Positions 27,851 through 30,590 of a stretch of 30,590 bases of DNA are shown in pieces. Origin of the DNA: JBCCGR01 sp039029195 (GTDB lineage Bacteria > Pseudomonadota > Alphaproteobacteria > Rhizobiales > Rhizobiaceae); NCBI GenBank assembly GCA_039029195.1, contig JBCCGR010000056.1, forward strand, positions 1-30,590, read 5' to 3'. Made by a program: the position numbers and the translations under genes. Under the pieces are notes generated by a model. It worked only from the letters and a program-made list of their open reading frames with translations. It did no database searches and was not told the origin of the DNA. Each line of letters begins with the position of its first letter. The stretch's first letter is position 1.

Positions 27851-30590
27851 ATGGAACCTGTGAAGGGTGAAAACCTGCCGCAAGCGGGCGGATTCGATCA
27901 TCTTATTGGCACCACGACCAATGGTGGCCCGTTTCGGATTTCGAAAAACGCCGTCGCGGCCAATCTTCTCCCGTTCATCGTCCCTGACTACGGTTATGAC
28001 ACCAAGGCCGACATGGATGCTGATCTGTCACCAAATGCGGGGCAGACGGCTGGCGTTTATCTGGATGGGGCCAACAACGGGGTTTACAAAAAGGTTGGGG
28101 CGTCGGGGACCGGCTCTTGGAGTTTCGAGCGCCCGTTTCCGGAGGAAATTGCCGAAGTCACCATGACTGGCGATGCCGATGCATTTGTAGCCACGTCTCA
28201 GTCTGGGCAGACATCCTATGGAGTTGATCAACTGTTTGTTGGCCGTGCACCAGCAGCCAATGCCAATGGTGCATTCACGGTCGCAGTGAACGGACAACCC
28301 GCACTGAGCTTCAAATCATCGGACGGCACCGATCCCGCTGCAAATTCAGTCAAGGCAAATATGCCGCTGTTCTGGATTTATGATGGCTCGCAATATGTGA
28401 GCCTGCAGAACCTGAATCTGCAGCAACAGTTTGGCGTCGACATCCTCAACACTCATTTCCGCGACACCCAGATCATCGGGCGTGGCATCGCCCCGGAGGT
28501 TGGGGTGACCACCTATGCCAACACATTCACATTCACCACACCCGTGGCGCGAGATGGCGCTTTGGTCGAGGTGAGTGTGTGGGCGTCGGGGGCGGGCTCG
28601 ATCAAAATCCACAGGTTCAATTCAAGCTTTGTGTTGCAGGAAACAAAGACCCTGTCGCTTGCGGCCGGCAGCAATGTCCTGACCGTCGATGATATCGGCG
28701 AGTTCACGCTGAAGGCCGGGGATCATCTCGCTTATTATTCGAGTGTGGCGAAGGTCACTCTCCAGACCTGCACTGGCCCCGGCCTTTTCTATTTCACTGT
28801 AGGCGACACCACGACCGTCAACCATTCAAACTCCGCAAGCAATGTCGATGCGATGGTGCAGTTGAAGATTGGCTCGCTCGATGATGAAGTTGTCGATCAT
28901 ATGGATCGTGCCGCGCCGGGGCGGCGGGTGCCGTTTCATCTGGGCGACCGCCGCGCATCCATTCCGGCGGGCGCAAGCGCCGCAGCCTCTGCGCCTTATC
29001 TCAACATGGAGCCAGTCCCCCGTGATGGTCGCATCACCGCCTGCCGGGTTCATATGGCGGATGCGGGGCCGCTGCAGTTGGTGCTGTTCGACCGTGTGGG
29101 CGATACGCTGTTTCGAAATGACGGTCGATACGGCTTTGACGCGGCGACGGGGTCCAGCACCATTCCACTCGATATCCCGGTCAAGAAAGGCCAATATGTC
29201 GGCCTTGCCTCGCCCACATCAGAATTGAGCTTGACATCCGGTGACCGGTTCGAGGGACGGGGTTACGTTTCGGTTCCCGGGTCGAGCCTCGACATTTCGC
29301 GCGGTGTGACCGCCACTGTAACCACAACAAACCCGCATTTTGGCTTCGATCTGGAACTGGAGGCGCCCGATGATCGGGTGTCCCGACATGTTATCGATCT
29401 GAAGACCGCATCCTCAATCACCGTCATTGGCAATTCCTATGAAACCGGCTCTTTCCAGCCTGGCACCAAAGGATGGGTGCAATGCCTGTCAGCCATGTTG
29501 GATCATGTGTTTCACAATTTCTCGGTTTCCTCCAACGACGCCGGGTTGCGGCTTGACTCCATTCGGCAGGGCCACACTTCATGGTACTTTGATGCGTCGT
29601 TTGGGAACCGTTGGGGAACGACGGGTGGTGGGGTTACCTTCCGGGGGTACAATAGCGATTTCGCAATCATTGTGTTGGGGACCAACTCGCCCAATGTCGA
29701 TGACATCACCAAGGACACAAGCGATCTGATCGAAACTGTGATGGCCTGTGGCTCAAAGCCGATCCTGATGACCGAGAACTTTGAAGTGACGCCTGGCCAG
29801 ATGGCCGCCTATCGTCAGTTGGCTGATCAATATGGCGTGCCGTTCATTGATCTCAACTCCAACGCCATCAAGTTTCCGGTCACCTATGCGGGCTTTGTGC
29901 GCTCGCTGCACTACAATTACCGGGTCGCCCTGGCGCACTATTCCGTTCCCGCCGCACGGGCGCTGAAGCGTCTGTTGGGTAGTCCAGAAAGCGCCATCAA
30001 GCTCTATCATCCGCACCCGGATCTTACGCCCGCGTCGATCGATGATCTCATCTACGACCGCACCAGTGATTTGAATGGATCTTTGCAATCCAAATGGACC
30101 GAGATTTCGCTTGGCTCCGCCTACGCCCTCTCAGGGGATGCCAATGTGGCCTATATGGATGAGATTGACGACACCGGCAGCTATTCAGCGCCTGGCACTC
30201 AATCCCCATCCGACTATCTGAACCTTGCCGCAGACCATCCGCTTAGCTTTTCCGATTATGCCCTGTGCCGCGTGTTCATCAACGCCGCCTTCCGCAATGT
30301 GCAAGAGGTGAAGCTTTTCGTGGGATCGTCGGTTTCAACGGTGAAGGCCATGACCGCCTTTGGCGACACCTACGCATCACAGGGGCAGCGCGTCGGCTTC
30401 TGGAAAGATGTTCCCGTGCGGGATGGCTATGCCATCCTCAATGGTGATGATCTAAATGGCTCATTCCACGCCAATGGCGAGGTTGTGTTTGCCATTGTCA
30501 AAGCCGGATCGTTCAACTTGCAGGATGTGCATGTTGAATGGGTTGGTATCGAGGGGCGCAATGATGATCGTCAATTGCCGCTCGCCCGAC
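27851..30590 (+). CDS. Tail fibre / receptor-binding protein with an SGNH-hydrolase-like domain (partial)
   Basis: Open from ATG 27851 to the window end, at least 913 residues. A GAGG lies 6 nt before the start. The N-terminal 200 residues are Gly/Asn-rich fibre sequence. From about residue 520 the chain looks like an SGNH/GDSL hydrolase: block I SITVIGNSYETG (GNS at 527-529), block III FAIIVLGTNSPN (G610, N612) and a candidate catalytic His at 687 (RSLHYN). The usual Asp three residues before that His is absent. Such domains remove acetyl or acyl groups from surface polysaccharide. Beta-rich sequence follows up to the cut. Fibre role is inferred from position after the J-like gene and from composition. 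Confidence 0.78.
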   Translation, partial: MEPVKGENLPQAGGFDHLIGTTTNGGPFRISKNAVAANLLPFIVPDYGYDTKADMDADLSPNAGQTAGVYLDGANNGVYKKVGASGTGSWSFERPFPEEIAEVTMTGDADAFVATSQSGQTSYGVDQLFVGRAPAANANGAFTVAVNGQPALSFKSSDGTDPAANSVKANMPLFWIYDGSQYVSLQNLNLQQQFGVDILNTHFRDTQIIGRGIAPEVGVTTYANTFTFTTPVARDGALVEVSVWASGAGSIKIHRFNSSFVLQETKTLSLAAGSNVLTVDDIGEFTLKAGDHLAYYSSVAKVTLQTCTGPGLFYFTVGDTTTVNHSNSASNVDAMVQLKIGSLDDEVVDHMDRAAPGRRVPFHLGDRRASIPAGASAAASAPYLNMEPVPRDGRITACRVHMADAGPLQLVLFDRVGDTLFRNDGRYGFDAATGSSTIPLDIPVKKGQYVGLASPTSELSLTSGDRFEGRGYVSVPGSSLDISRGVTATVTTTNPHFGFDLELEAPDDRVSRHVIDLKTASSITVIGNSYETGSFQPGTKGWVQCLSAMLDHVFHNFSVSSNDAGLRLDSIRQGHTSWYFDASFGNRWGTTGGGVTFRGYNSDFAIIVLGTNSPNVDDITKDTSDLIETVMACGSKPILMTENFEVTPGQMAAYRQLADQYGVPFIDLNSNAIKFPVTYAGFVRSLHYNYRVALAHYSVPAARALKRLLGSPESAIKLYHPHPDLTPASIDDLIYDRTSDLNGSLQSKWTEISLGSAYALSGDANVAYMDEIDDTGSYSAPGTQSPSDYLNLAADHPLSFSDYALCRVFINAAFRNVQEVKLFVGSSVSTVKAMTAFGDTYASQGQRVGFWKDVPVRDGYAILNGDDLNGSFHANGEVVFAIVKAGSFNLQDVHVEWVGIEGRNDDRQLPLAR

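Noticed and set aside
1..30590. CRISPR arrays, tRNA genes, insertion sequences, integrase or attachment sites
   Set aside because: No regularly spaced repeats, no cloverleaf-like segments, no transposase or recombinase motifs were seen in either strand; the few intergenic gaps are described separately.

Overview
The window is a segment of a tailed double-stranded DNA phage (or prophage) with a long-tailed siphovirus architecture and an HK97-type head. The late genes run terminase, portal, protease, capsid, connectors, tail tube, frameshifted tail chaperone, tape measure, DUF1833-type minor tail protein, NlpC/P60 peptidase, TipJ-like hub and fibre. That order, together with the protein styles (phiE125 gp8-like connector, DUF1833, TipJ, a DUF6456-like protein), points to an alphaproteobacterial host. 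The host call is inference. No integrase, CI-type repressor, DNA polymerase or lysis cassette is visible here, so the lifestyle cannot be decided.

Layout. (1) 1-4566, plus strand, replication module: the end of a C5-cytosine methyltransferase, a RuvC-like resolvase, a small zinc protein, a CHC2/Toprim primase, a DnaB-like helicase, a small unknown protein and a protein resembling DUF6456. The genes overlap by a few bases and mostly use GTG or TTG starts. (2) 4513-8743, minus strand: one operon read leftwards from a sigma70-like promoter at 8716-8743. It carries two unknown proteins, a complete phage-encoded DNA polymerase III beta sliding clamp, two more unknown proteins, two small HTH proteins and a last unknown protein whose end overlaps the end of module 1. 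(3) 8744-9054: the AT-rich divergent control region. (4) 9055-30590, plus strand: a small unknown gene, an HNH nuclease and the complete head and tail module, ending in a fibre with an SGNH-hydrolase-like domain that is cut by the window edge.

How the parts fit. Primase, helicase, resolvase and clamp form a partial replisome that probably borrows the host polymerase. The resolvase, and less clearly the helicase, end in short tails that look like beta-clamp-binding motifs, so the phage clamp may recruit phage enzymes. The most unusual non-coding structure is a repeated leader in the minus-strand operon. At five places a small hairpin, whose stem changes sequence but stays paired, is followed by ACTC, a short spacer and AAGGAAC or AAGAAC. 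At four of the five this lies just before a start codon. Further hairpins follow the clamp gene and surround the capsid gene, including an intrinsic terminator 22 nt before the capsid start codon. Expression control by RNA structure therefore looks like a theme of this phage.
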